Shown here in pieces: positions 22,064 to 39,740 of a stretch of DNA of 64,000 bases. The translations under genes were made by a program, and so were the position numbers. The notes under the pieces were generated by a model. That model saw only the letters and a program-made list of their open reading frames with translations. It did no database searches and had not been told where the DNA came from. Numbering within the stretch: position 1 is the stretch's first letter; each line of letters begins with the position of its first letter. Source of the stretch: Tethya wilhelma (lineage: Eukaryota; Porifera; Demospongiae; Tethyida; Tethyidae); contig CAXIPT010000002.1 in assembly GCA_964030475.1 (NCBI GenBank), positions 8,898,065-8,962,064 on the forward strand. The letters run 5' to 3'.

Positions 22064-25000
22064 ATGGACCTGATAAATGTTCCCAGTCGTTTGAAGTTTG
22101 ACTCTGAGCGGCTCAGGTCCTACCTGGCCTCAAGAGTGGAAGGATTCACTTGCGCAAGAGGCCAACTGCAAGTGAAGAAGTTCAAGTAAGCAAGCTATAA
22201 AAATTGTCTGCAGATTTGTATCATTCTACATAGCATGTGCATGGTCGTTATTTTGGCAACAGAAAATTATGCTGTAGCTACTCTACTTCTGCAGGTTTTC
22301 ATAAAGGTCCTGGCTTGTAGTATCAAATAGTTTTGTGTCTCTCTGTCAGTCAGGAACTGTAGGTGTGATATCATGTCTGTTCTCTTCCATTAGGTTTGGT
22401 GAGTCCAATCCAACCTACCATCTTCAAACGTCAACCAATCAGGAGTATGTTCTTCGCAAACGTCCCTCTGGGAAGCTATTGCCCGGTGCACACCGTGTCG
22501 ACAGGGAATTTAAGATAATCTCAGCACTACACTCGGTCCATTTCCCTGTCCCTTGCCCACTGCTCTACTGCAGGGATAGTAGTATCATTGGCACCGAGTT
22601 CTACGTCATGGAGTGTGTGAAGGTAGGTAGATCATCGGGGGGTGCCTGACCCTTTGAAAAGGGTCTAGTAAGCCAGCTATAGTCTGTCTCAGCTGAGTTG
22701 GCACTTACATTTGCGCAAATATCTCACGAACAGAAAATGCAAATAGGACAAGACTTGGACGAATCTGCTCAGCTCTCCAAGCGATAGACTATATTAGTGC
22801 AAGGTCAAAAGAGAGAGCCTGGGTATGAGGCACACACATCCTATAATCATGATTATCTTGCCAGAACTATAAATTTACGGAGCTATCATAGAGCACATTA
22901 TATATTTTTAAAAGTTTTATATGAGAGGCATATTTGGCAAAAGTTTTGCTCTTTTCATTCTCTTCAATTATCGATCCATCCAGGGTAGAATATTTCGAGA
23001 TGTGACTCTACCTGGAATCACACCTCTCGAACGTCACGCCATTTATGTTTCCATGGTGACCACACTCTCGTGGCTTCACTCCATCGACTGGCGTTCCATT
23101 GGTCTGGGAGAATTCGGAGCTAAAGGAGATTACTGCCAGAGACAAGTGAGTGGTTTGTGGAGATTTTTTCATCCATGAAAAATCAGTTTTGTCTGTTTTC
23201 AAGTTCCACTGTGGATTATTTTGTAAATATCAGACTGTTCAAAGTAATTTTAAATCTGCCTGGATTTACTGTCAGCATTACTATTAGTAGCAAACTGTGA
23301 GTAATTGTAGCCTCATACCAAGACTCTCTCCTTTGACCTTTCACTCATAAAGGTCAAAGTGAAAGGTCAAAGGAGAGAGCCTGGGTACGAGGCTAGTGAA
23401 TAAATTTCATGCTCTGCCATATAAATATGACTAAGTACTTCAAATTGAGCCTTGCTGTGTTGCTGTAGGTGTCAGTGTGGTCCAACAACTATCGTATGGC
23501 GGTCCCAAAGCAGGACACGCCCTCTGAGGAGATGACACAGCTCATGGATTGGCTGCCGAAGAACATCCCTCGTGGAGACACGCCCACCAGTGAGGGGAGG
23601 GGGAGTTCATTGATGTAATGTGTTGATGATATTATATATATATTTTTCTCTCTCTAGCTATTGTCCATGGTGACTTTCGACTGGAGAATGTCATTATTCA
23701 TCCCACTGAGGTTAGCTAACATTCATAGAAATTTAGTTGCATATATGATTGTTCTACTAGTGTTCTGAAATTAAGCGTCGTTTTCAAGTCTAGGAAGGTC
23801 ATATAATATTATACTAAGCTGAGATTTGTGCCATTGTGATCAGCTTAATCAGATCTTGGAAACTAAAAATTGGAGGAGAAGATTATGAGCTACAGTCAGT
23901 GAATTTCACTGAAAATAATCATTTGACTTCCACTTCAAAATCTGACAAAATTATAATATTATTTGAGAGATCTGCTCAATTCGATCTCAATGGTGCAAAT
24001 CCCAGCCTCTTACGACCTTCCTAGACTGAGATATGACCTTCTAAAGTTACTGACATTACCCTCTCTCTACTCAGCCGAGGGTGATAGCTGTGTTGGACTG
24101 GGAGTTGTGCACCATCGGACATCCCACCGTTGACCTCGCGTACCTCTCTGTCCTCTCATTGGCCCGCGATGATGTCATGATAGTGGTCGGGAAAAACGGT
24201 ATGCTCTTATATACTTTTCAAAATTACCTTTCTAATTAAGTGAATGTTATTGTTGTATCATTACAATGCCTCATTGTAATGATTGCTATGTATATGGTGT
24301 CATGTCTACACAGCTGGTCTAGTGTTGGATGCTCCTATACCGGGGGTACCTAACGAACAGGAGCTTACTCGTATGTACTCTGCTATCATGAAGAAACCAC
24401 ACCCACTTCCCAACTGGTCATTTTTCAAAGCACTCTCTTGTTTCCGTATGGCCTCCATTGCTCAGGTGACACACATAGAGTTAACGTCCATCTGGTTGGA
24501 GAATGCCAGTAGAAAAAATTGAATAACTCTCTTATTATCCAAAATTTCAAGCACCATTGGAAAGTGCTTGTCCTGCCCGTTCTTTTGATTGCTTTTCCAG
24601 CTTCCTACACCTTACTGGTCAAACATTAGCTATTTTGTCCCATAAGAAAAGAATCTCAATATTTCACTTCCGGCGGCATTCTCAAACCAGATGGACTTTA
24701 GTGTGTGTACATTCACATATTTCTTCTCTGTGTGCAGGGTGTGTATGCTCGTGGGTTGCTAGGCAATGCTAGCAGCTCTGCAACGGAGCGTTTCAAAATG
24801 GCAGTGCCACTCTTAGCAGAGTATGGCCTGAAATTTGCACAGTACGTAAAGTTTTAGTGCAATGTCTCTCATTTTGAGCTTTTGAAGCTGTCGACCATTT
24901 ACCAATTGCAATTCCGTTCAAATGCAGTGAGAAAGCCCAGGTTCCATCAGTACTTGACTTTGTTCACTATTCTCAGCGAGCTAGAGACATACTGCAGCGA

Positions 25001-26372
25001 GTCAAGGACTTTCTGAGGGACGAAGTATCTCCGTTAGAACTGGTAAAACCTGTTTTTGTAACTTTTTTAATCACATGCTCAATTATGTGACTGAGAATTG
25101 ACCAATCGTGTTACAGGAGTACATTCGTCATGTTTCCAATGTGGACACCATGTGGACTGTCGTTCCATTTATGGAAAGATTGAAGAAAAAAGCTCGTCAA
25201 GCGGGTTTATGGAACCTGTTTTTACCTGGCGTATCCGGTTTGACTCAACTAGAGTATGCACCAATGGCAGAAGAAATGGGGAAAATCCCCTTTTCACCCG
25301 AAATATTCAACTGCAGTGCACCAGACACTGGTTAGTTAATAATTTTAAGTGGGGGGGATCCCAAATTATTATTAATAATGAGTAGGGGCTACTCCAATTA
25401 CCAAAGATCTTGTTACCTAGGCAACATGGAAGTGCTCCACCTGTATGGTAGTGAGTACCAGAAAGAGAAATGGCTTCAACCACTTTTGGAAGGAAAGATT
25501 CGATCTTGCTTCAGTATGACAGAGCCAGAGGTAGCCTCCAGCGATGCCACTAACATTGCTACGACCATCAGTAGGAGTGGGGACTCTTACGTCGTCAACG
25601 GAAGGAAGTGGTGGAGCAGTGGGGCTGGGGACCCTCGGTGCCAGTTTGCCATCGTCATGGGGATCTCTAATCCAGAGGTGTGTGTGTGTGTGTGTGTGTG
25701 TGTGTCCACAATTGTGATGAGCATGATCCAAATAATAATATAATATGTGTGCAGTTGTAAATTTTGACCCAAATCATCGAAAGCTATAATTATTGTAGCC
25801 TTTTCAATATTTCAAAATAAACCATCTTATTAAATGTTTAGAAAAATCTCTTCAAGTCCCAACCATTGCTGTTATAAAACAGAATCTGACACATTGCTTT
25901 TAGTGGATGTGTGTTCTATAACCATAGATTGTCTTTCATTTTCCCCCCAGGCTGATAGGCTACATCGTCATGCCATGATTATAGTCCCCCTCGATACTCC
26001 AGGGGTCAAGAAAATCCGCCCCCTCTCTGTATTTGGATATTACGATGCCCCCCACGGCCACCTGGAGATTGAGTTCAATAATGTCAGAGTACCAGCTGCT
26101 AACATCATACTAGGTAGGATCAATGAATTCTCTAATTATTATCAGCATTATGTGAAAAAATTTCGATTTTTCAGGAGAAGGACGTGGTTTTGAGATAGCC
26201 CAGGGGCGTCTTGGTCCCGGTAGGATTCATCACTGTATGAGGATGATTGGCATGGCAGAGAGAGCTTTGAAGATGACCTGCGAGAGAACCACGGAGAGAA
26301 AGTCGTTTGGGAAGGAGTTTATAAGACATGTACATAAGACTTGATGTGTGAGCTTACTCAGAGCTTGACAGA

Positions 26373-26426
<54 letters not shown>

Positions 26427-26821
26427 GCAAACCCTCCGTGTTGATGTGGCCCAGTCTCGTATGGAGATAGACCAGTGTCGACTCCTGGTTCTACACACTG
26501 CTCATGCCATTGATTGCAACGGTACTAAAGCAGCACGAAAACAGGTATAAGAGCCCCCCTCCCAATCTTAAATTTGTATAATTATATCCCCCCTCTAANT
26601 GTGAAAAAATTTCGATTTTTCAGGAGAAGGACGTGGTTTTGAGATAGCCCAGGGGCGTCTTGGTCCAGGTAGGATTCATCACTGTATGAGGATGATTGGT
26701 ATGGCAGAGAGAGCTTTGAAGATGACCTGCGAGAGAACCACGGAGAGAAAGTCATTCGGGAAGGAGTTTATAAGACATGTACGTAAGACTTGATGTACGT
26801 GTGAGCTCGATCAGAGCTTGA

Positions 26822-26879
<58 letters not shown>

Positions 26880-27362
26880 CAGCAAACCCTCCGTGTTGAT
26901 GTGGCCCAGTCTCGTATGGAGATAGACCAGTGTCGACTCCTGGTTCTGCACACTGCTCATGCTATTGATTGCAACGGTACTAAAGCAGCACGAAAACAGG
27001 TATAAAAGCCCCCCTTCCGATCTTAAATTTGTATAATTATATCCCCCTCTAATTATTGTTCGAATATTGTCGAATCTTTGTAAATCTCTGTCAATATTTC
27101 CAGCTATTATAATAATGTTTTTATTGTGGTATTTTTCTCTGTACAGATTGCAGCGATCAAAGTTGTGTGTCCACAGATGGCCTGTCGTATCATTGATCGT
27201 GCCATCCAGGTGTATGGAGGGATGGGGGTGTGTCAGGACACGCCCCTTCCTGCCTTCTATGCTGGTGCTCGTAGCCTGAGGATTGCCGATGGTCCTGATA
27301 TCGTACACACAGAGACAGTTGCTAAGGAAGAGCTCAAGCAACAACTCCAGGCCAAACTCTAA
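22064..27362 (+). CDS. ACAD11: ACAD11: aminoglycoside-phosphotransferase-like plus acyl-CoA dehydrogenase fusion
   Basis: Fifteen exons give 767 residues (human 780): 22064-22185, 22394-22622, 22984-23145, 23469-23589, 23658-23710, 24075-24198, 24314-24465, 24738-24841, 24928-25042, 25117-25330, 25421-25677, 25951-26113, 26175-26329, 26428-26544, 27147-27362. Residues ~40-330 form an APH-like kinase domain with [23 protein letters not shown] and [15 protein letters not shown]. Residues ~370-767 form an acyl-CoA dehydrogenase with [58 protein letters not shown] and [15 protein letters not shown]. The family handles long-chain and 4-hydroxy acyl-CoAs in mitochondria or peroxisomes using FAD; no HAD domain precedes the kinase domain, so it is the ACAD11 not ACAD10 form. 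Exons 13-14 recur at 26624-26778 and 26883-26999 after the N and should be counted once. Confidence 0.96.
23308..23395. repeat. Foldback element (AGCCTCG family), near-perfect hairpin
   Basis: Arms read TAGCCTCATACCAAGACTCT and its near inverse ending GAGCCTGGGTACGAGGCTA; the inner CTTTGACCTTTCACT is also inverted. In ACAD11 intron 3. Confidence 0.8.
23789..24025. mobile_element. MITE-like element ending TCTAGGAAGGTC
   Basis: Left end TCTAGGAAGGTC and right end GACCTTCCTAGA are exact inverses; the interior is A+T-rich and non-coding. Related right ends occur near 51707 and 53022 in the ankyrin-kinase gene. In ACAD11 intron 5. Confidence 0.65.
24482..24702. mobile_element. MITE-like element (GTCCATCTGG-TIR family)
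   Basis: Ends AACGTCCATCTGGTTGGAGA and CAAACCAGATGGACTTTAGT are inverted; ~220 bp, non-coding. Shares its interior with copies at 30422-30569 (opposite orientation, one end missing) and 37850-38090. In ACAD11 intron 7. Confidence 0.8.
26151..27052. repeat. Direct duplication across a single N (26599): probable assembly artefact
   Basis: Bases 26151-26598 and 26600-27052 are near-identical, each with ACAD11 exons 13 and 14. Coding differences seen are synonymous, as between alleles. Confidence 0.88.
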
Positions 27363-27909
27363 GCTGCCTTTTAACTAAAATATAACTGTATATAATATTA
27401 TAGTGTGAACAATCTGTTTTATTTTGTAACAATGAGAATATATTGACATGCCAGATAATTATTATTATATCAGCATAGATTAATTCCGCTATGAATATAA
27501 TTATAAACACCCACAAGCGTTCTCCACAAGTGTGGAAGGACCTCTAGATCTGCATAAGCGCAGCATGCATTCTTGCAAACGGTACTCTCGTCCCTACTCA
27601 TTCTACCGCCCCGGCCGTTTGCATATGCTGCACCATGCTATTTATGGTGAACAGTGTCAGACTTCTGTTTTAATATTGCAGGCCTACTGCTAATCAGGAT
27701 CGGCCCCCCAAAAAATACGATTTAGGACATTTTGTATTGTGCATACAAGACATCCGTACCATTCCTATTGACTTAGAGCTATGAACGGCGCCTTTATATG
27801 AACTCCTTTTGTACAATATACTTGTGGGTTCACTTCCTGTAGCAACCACCGCCAATGAATATAATTAAAAGCACACAATTTTCACATGAAAGGAATGCAG
27901 TTAACAGAA
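27363..27909. other. Convergent intergenic region, ACAD11 / NMD3
   Basis: 547 bp holding the two 3' UTRs. A short G+C-richer patch near 27555-27660 contains imperfect inverted words around GCAAACGG; I do not recognise an RNA gene in it. Confidence 0.5.
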
Positions 27910-30762
27910 TTAGTTCATATTGACATCTCCATCAGGTAGACCAGTTCCAACAGCAGCTAGACTTTGATCATTCTCTTCAAGTGTGAGCTCCTGTAGCATT
28001 TCCTCGAGACCAATTCGAGGTACGTCAGCCGCTATGTCTGGATCAGTGGTAGCTGGGACTGGGGTGGGCTCTACATAGAAACAAAGAGACGCTTTAAAAC
28101 GTGTCAGAATCGTTAAATTTAATATTAATTTTCTGGTTATATAATTTGAAAATATATTTTTGCCATACAGAAAGTGAATGCTACACACACAATACTACAC
28201 ATGTACAAAATTTAAATTTGTCGATATTTCACTACAGCCTTTCCGAGACCATGCTATGCCAAAAATGGCAATGACCAAAAAAAAAAACATTAGCTGACAT
28301 GATAATTTGAATTTGACTGTCAAATGCTCAAATAAAAATTCCCACTGATATATATTTTTGGCTACAACAAGCAATCTCGGTACGTGTATACAATGAGGTT
28401 AGCAATGGAATCCTACTAACAACTTACTGTGGTAGATGTTGACATTCTGACGATAGGTCTTGTCCTCTTCGAGGTCCTCAAGGAACTCGGTGAAGTCGTT
28501 GTCGTAGCTCTCCTGGTCCGAGGCCTCCATCTCCCGGTCCAGCTGCTGCAGCTGCCAGTTGCGAAGCTTGTGCCTCTTCCTCTTATCACCATAGCTCTTC
28601 TTAACCAGCACCTGGATGGATGTATGTATGTATGTACCGCATATAGCGGCTATGTTTCACGAGGTTTACATTATGGAGAATTTCGCAGATAAAACTTTTG
28701 TGAAGAGATCGTGATTCGTGAAAACCCCAAAAGTTGAATCCCACAAACTATCCCACTATACAGTAGGCTTTTGGTTCGATATGATCACTGATTAGTAATG
28801 ATGACTAGCATTTCTGTATGGACAGTATGATTGTATGTATGTACTAGCTGTTTGGTGGGAAATTTTGGCATGGCTAAATTTTCAGGCTCTCTCTAATTTT
28901 TGCTGCTAAGATCCATTCAGACTACAGTGCTGTGAGTGATGGTTATTGACAGAAATATGCATGATGACATTCATTGCTAAACCCACAAGTATATTGAGCA
29001 ACATGGTGCCATATAAAAGACTGAAGTTTCCTCCTAGTTCAAGACCCTTGGCCCACCAAGCTGTCCACCAATGGTGTCTGGTCCACCAGTGGTGTCTATT
29101 AGGTCCAACGTTACAATTTTTGGAAGGTTTTGCCTACTAGGTGTAAACCTACAATACACTTTGTAATAATATACTAGCATGATGTAGTACATCGAGGGGG
29201 CGAGCCTGAGCGCGTTATTTGTGGGAAGAGAACGTGCTGTATATTCTTGCGCATGCGCAAAATGTCTAGGAAACAAGTGCTGTTGAAGAACAAGCAAGAG
29301 CAGTCACTCCAATGGTGGCAATGAGACAACTAAACCAGTACTCCTTGGTACCTCGTACACTTGCTGTATAGGGGACTTTCACGGCTTGCAAACTCTTCTC
29401 ACTCTTGACCAACCAGTTGCTAGGTCGTCAACTGTCAAGTACACTGTATATAGGCATCTCCAGGGTGCATGTGCTGGCAGTTGTAGATATGAAGCACTCT
29501 CTATCGCATACTTGTGTTGAGTAGCTTCCCTCCGGCGCTGCTGTACTACACCTTGTAGAGCTCATGAGGCAGTATTTCTTGATTGAGAAGAAGACGATAT
29601 CTGTGTCAGAATGTCAGTGTCAATGTGAAATTGTCAATTAGCTGATTAGCTAGGAAGTTTTCTCAGTGTTGAAGAGCAATTTGGCCATCACTATAGGCGG
29701 AGCAAGTGTGAGAGGCTTGGCGTTGCTAGACTAGCATGGTGTCATAGTTGCTCAATATTAAATTTGCTCCCGCATGAGGTGTAGTCTCTCTAGGTCTGCT
29801 TCAAGAGATGGTATCTCTCAGGAGTAGTGTCCCCATGGCAGTATCTGCTCAGATGCTTCAGCTCTAGACGAGCCGGGCCGTCTCAGCCTCAGGAGTGGTC
29901 TATGAAGTTGGTTTCAATTTGAGCTCTGACAGTCCGGCTCCTCATGAGTGGTCTGCGCAGCGTTGTCTCTGCGTCGAGTCTCCTTTCTCTTTCGCTTTCT
30001 CATAGATCTATGGCAAGCTACAGTCAAGTGAGTCTCTGCCGGACGTGTATATATTGTGCAATTCCAAATTTCAATATTTTTGTGACGTAATCTGGACTGC
30101 ATATTACCGTTCGAATAATTTGAATATACGGAAAGTATCCACGGTGTACAAACAAACCAACAGAAATTTTACCATTTGCAACGACTATGTGGGGCTCGCT
30201 CAGGCTCGCCCCAATTATATTAGTTTGTTGCAAACTAGTATACATTTACTGTAGATGCAAGATTTCCTTTAGTATAACCAATGTTTTTCACTTTGATGAT
30301 ACTTACCTATTCATTACTAACAACCAGCAGTCATGCAAGCCAGAGCATGCAAGCTAAGGTTGAGAATGCACAGGAAGTGAAATAGTGAGATTAATGCAAT
30401 ACTTTTACAGTGTATATATATGGGGCAAAATAGCTAACTTTTGACTGGTAAGGCATAGGAAGCTGGAAAAGCAACCAAAAGAACGGGAGAACGAGCACTT
30501 TCCAATGGTGCTTGAAATTCAATTGGATATTTTTTCTACCAGCATTCTCAAACCAGATGGACTTTAGTCACCTACCACATCAGGAACGTCTGCTGGTTTC
30601 ATCCGATCAAGGTTGCTGTCATTGACGTTGGCTCGTGTGAAATCAAACCCCCATACTGTGTCTCCATCGGAGAGGAGATGACCGAGGTGGGTCCGACAAT
30701 GGTACTGCTTCTCACTGCGACCGAGCTCACTCACTGGAACCACCCAGGTGTCGGCTAGAACA

Positions 30763-30839
<77 letters not shown>

Positions 30840-33057
30840 CACAAGAGTCAGTACAAATACGACCGCATGTTGTTTTATCACTCTTATGGATAGCTAGCTA
30901 CAATCCTAGGAAAATGTACCGGAAATAAATAGTCAGATTGGTAAAGCTCACTGGACGACGCAGTAAGAAATTATTTCTCCACTGCGTGTTAACAGCGTTT
31001 CATTTACATGTAGCTTCATCTCTAACGGAACAGATCAATCAGCATCTTTCAGATTCTAGCTCCTAGGATTACAGTAAGACACTACACTACTCCACTGCAC
31101 ATTATTTAGGAAGAATTTCTTTCAAAATATCTTCACTCTTGCTTGACTCTCACCTTGTCACTGAGGTTGGAGAGGCTGGTGTGGAGAAGGTCTCTCTTCA
31201 CTGGCTCAGTGTGAAGTACGTAGAACTCCGTCAGCTGCCGATGGTTACAGAGAGAGGAGAAGGGACTGCGCCAAAAGGAGTTGCCAGAAATCTCTGCCAC
31301 TGAAAGAGAATGAGAGAGAAACTCGTCAAATATACGTATCACAGGTGTCAATTAAAATCTTTTGTGGAAAGTGAATGGACAATTTTCTGGAATTAATATT
31401 TCAGCATCCTTTGATTCCCAAAACGTGCAAACACAATTCTGAATTTTTCTTAGGTAAAATTTTCAATCCACAAAAGCCATGAAATAATTTCTCAAAACTT
31501 TCTACGAGATACGACACAAGACTTAGTACAGCTCTGCAGCAAGCATTCCAGTGAGTCACATGACCACAATACATTGCAATATTGAATCTGATCACAGGGA
31601 CATGCATGCTGAGTCAGCAAAACCAGGTACAATAGTATCATGTGACATGCCACTCCCATCTGACTGACCTTGGAGGGAGTTGGGATCAATGACTTGCAGT
31701 GTGGTGGTCACACGATTGCAGATAACAATCTGTCCAATATTGCCGAGAGAACGGGCCAATTTCAACGGGAGACACATTACATCATTCTAAATAAAAATGA
31801 CACCATTGGATTAATCGTATTGCAGTACAATTTGAACATGTCCACAAGGGATGACTCTGATCATTGCTCACCTTGCAAATGGGCAGTATTTCAACACTGA
31901 ATGTGTGTTTGTAGTTGTATGTGTTATTGTGAGTGTCGTGAGAGATCAGCTCTTGAGACGTCTTATGTCTGGAGAAAAGTAAAAAAAAAAAGAAAGAGCA
32001 AAATTTGACTCTAGAGAACCTGAAAACAATATCAATTTCAGTTAAAATGGCTACTTTACTATCAGAATCATATAAGCACCTAAAGAAATGTACAAACACA
32101 CATAGTCATATGAATTGGTGCCTATATACCTGCATGGAACAACAGTTGCAAGAAATTCAACCAATTTCCTAGCGTCCTGTTTGGCTGCGTAGAAGAAGTC
32201 GATTCCATCTGACGTTTCCTTGATCCTCAGAGTGTTCCTGTGGCCGTTGTGCTTCAAGAGCAACTGTTCCAGATAAAAGAACGTCTTTTTGTGGGAAGTC
32301 TATAAAGGGTTTTTTTATTAAATCACAACAGCTCAATAAGGACAAAATTGTATCCTGACCTTTTGCCTAACTTGTACTACAGCTCTCCAAAAGTCTTTAG
32401 CATCTCTTCTCTGACACTCATCACACATTTGATTATGAACAACAAATTCAACCACAAACACTTGCTGAAGGATCGTGGATCCCAATACCTAATAGCATTA
32501 CATCACAATGACATCATACTTTCACATAAACAGTACAGCTTTACATCATAATGACATCACCTCTTTTTGGACGGTCAGTTTGACTTTGATTCTCTTGGAG
32601 TGTGGTTCCGTCCAAATGAAGCCAGCGTCAACAAGATGGACCTTGTTGAGACCTTTCAACCTCTTTAGGCAAATAGAGAGAAGCTCTCGCGACTCCAAGG
32701 TGCAAGACACCCAGTTGGCAGGAGGCTGGAGGTAACTGGGTGTGGTAGTGGGTGTGGTTTATTGACCAATTGTGCAAATTGGTGAATATTGATACTATTT
32801 CTAACTTAAACTACTCACCGTTCGCATCCCTTGCAGAAGTACAGCTGCGCCTGTTTCGGTATGCCCTCTGTGATGTCCACTTGTGTTCTCAGGCACGCCA
32901 CGCACGTGTTGGCAGGGTTTGGCTCGATGGCTGTACCACACTGGCAGCACAATCTAGACAGAGAGTGGCTCGAGAGATAAAGGAGTGTTTATTGTAGCTG
33001 TAGAGTGACTTACATTCTCTCAGCAGCCGTGGAGAGAGCTGGTTCGAAGTAGTCCAT
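27910..33057 (-). CDS. NMD3: NMD3, nuclear export adaptor of the 60S ribosomal subunit
   Basis: Eleven exons give 515 residues (human 503): 33014-33057, 32819-32953, 32561-32735, 32360-32488, 32130-32299, 31872-31968, 31669-31786, 31154-31299, 30576-30764, 28428-28611, 27910-28070. The N-terminal zinc-binding region shows CCQCGTAI, CVACLR and FCKGCER, then VDAGFIWTEPHSKRIKVKL, CDECQRRDAKDFWRA, NTYNYKHTFSVEI, QYHCRTHLGHLLSDGD and VLVKKSYGDKRKRHKLRNW. The acidic C-terminus (EFLEDLEEDK, then EEMLQELTLEE) matches the family's leucine-rich export-signal region for CRM1. NMD3 binds nascent 60S subunits in the nucleus and carries them to the cytoplasm. Intron 9 is nearly 2 kb and carries MITE-like elements. 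Confidence 0.97.
28635..28765. mobile_element. Degenerate MITE-like element (CCGTA family)
   Basis: Starts TACCGCATATAGCGG and ends CCCACTATACAGTA, roughly inverted, with TTTCGC/TTTCAC motifs inside; in NMD3 intron 9. Confidence 0.5.
30422..30569. mobile_element. Truncated MITE-like element (GTCCATCTGG-TIR family)
   Basis: Reverse-oriented partial copy of the element at 24482-24702, retaining the end CAAACCAGATGGACTTTAGT. It abuts the donor of NMD3 exon 9. Confidence 0.7.
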
Positions 33058-33258
33058 GCTTCTTGCACAACACAAATGCAAAATGTGTACACGTGGTTTG
33101 TTTGTAATGACGTCATGTCATGGGATTGATAGACCTTTGAACCTTTTCTGACCCACGTGTTCCGACAACATAATTTTGTGTGGATGCAAAGAGCTAGAGC
33201 GAGGCAAAGAGCTTCCAAACACAAGCTGAGACTGACTGCTGCTGATTCTCAAGCCGCC
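33058..33258. promoter_or_regulatory. Divergent intergenic region, NMD3 / PRPS
   Basis: 201 bp between outward-facing start codons; a shared promoter is inferred from position. Confidence 0.55.
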
Positions 33259-38698
<5,440 letters not shown>

Positions 38699-38807
38699 CC
38701 ACACCCACCATTAGTTTTTCTTGACTGGACTTTGAACTCTCATCAATTTAAGTCTACCATACTTTAATGCTGACAATCACATTGTTAATAAACAGCTGTG
38801 CATTATG

Positions 38808-39636
38808 TTATTCATTTGTGTCTGTATGTGTCTGTGTCGTGTATTGTGGTTCCAATTTTGTGCCAAATGCATTATTCAGTGATCTCAAAAGTGAAACTTC
38901 TTTCCTGTATATCTGTGAATCAATCAGAGAGAGAGAGAGAGAGAGAGAGTCAGAGAGAGATGATTATGCACCATCAATTCATACAGTTTTAAATTCATTG
39001 TTTCCTGTACATACATATCTTTATACATCAACTACGAATTAAGCTAACCTCTATGCTAACATCATATATATATCTATAGATACCAGATCAAACTAGCTAT
39101 ATCTATATACCTGCTTCCACTGATGCTGGTTGCCATGAGTGTATCCAATGAGATGACACAGTCCGTGGGTTACAATGACCGGGAGTCTCTCTTCCAGTCT
39201 CACTCCGTCACTGCAACATACTTCACTGATCACAGGCATCCCAAGAATGATGTCACCGAGATTGTAATCACAATCAGCTTGAAGATGAGCGGGCAATTGA
39301 CCGGGAATCACATTCTATAGCATAATATGTGCATGTGTGCATAGGATATACATATATAATGGCATACATGTGGTTAATGAATATTGCCCCTCTCATAATG
39401 AATGATTCCATATAATGCACATGCACCTCGTGGTATGGGAATGACAGCACATCGGTTGGTTTGTCCTCCTTGCGATAGGTTTGGTTCAGTTGTTGGATCT
39501 CTTTCTTATTAATGCACACCACACTCAGGTCAAATCGCTCAGCTCCCAACAGATTGAGAAGCAGTCCACATTGCAACTTGAGCAGATTCTCATTGAAGAG
39601 AATTTTGGTCTGAAAGTTCCTCAAGAATACTGGCAT
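38808..39636 (-). CDS. YBEY: YBEY, mitochondrial-type rRNA endoribonuclease
   Basis: Three exons give 172 residues (human 167): 39427-39636, 39111-39314, 38808-38912. The metal-binding signature HGLCHLIGYTH is intact (three His), preceded by the family segments YRKEDKPTDVLSFPYHE and CDYNLGDIILG. The small last exon reads IYRKEVSLLRSLNNAFGT and aligns with the human C-terminus. YBEY is a zinc-dependent single-strand endoribonuclease that acts in ribosome small-subunit maturation, in mitochondria in animals. It ends 110 bp from the PRPS stop (convergent), and its start lies only 104 bp from the stop of INO80C on the same strand. Confidence 0.95.
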
Positions 39637-39740
39637 TTCTCTAGTAATCTTGGTCAGTAAACTACAACCATATGCACATATGCATGCACTTTTCTCAGAT
39701 ATCAACAAAATGAAATGATCATGTGACTGTCATGTGATTG

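Noticed and set aside
27555..27660. G+C-rich patch considered as a small RNA gene
   Set aside because: Imperfect inverted words only; no tRNA, snRNA or 5S landmarks recognised.
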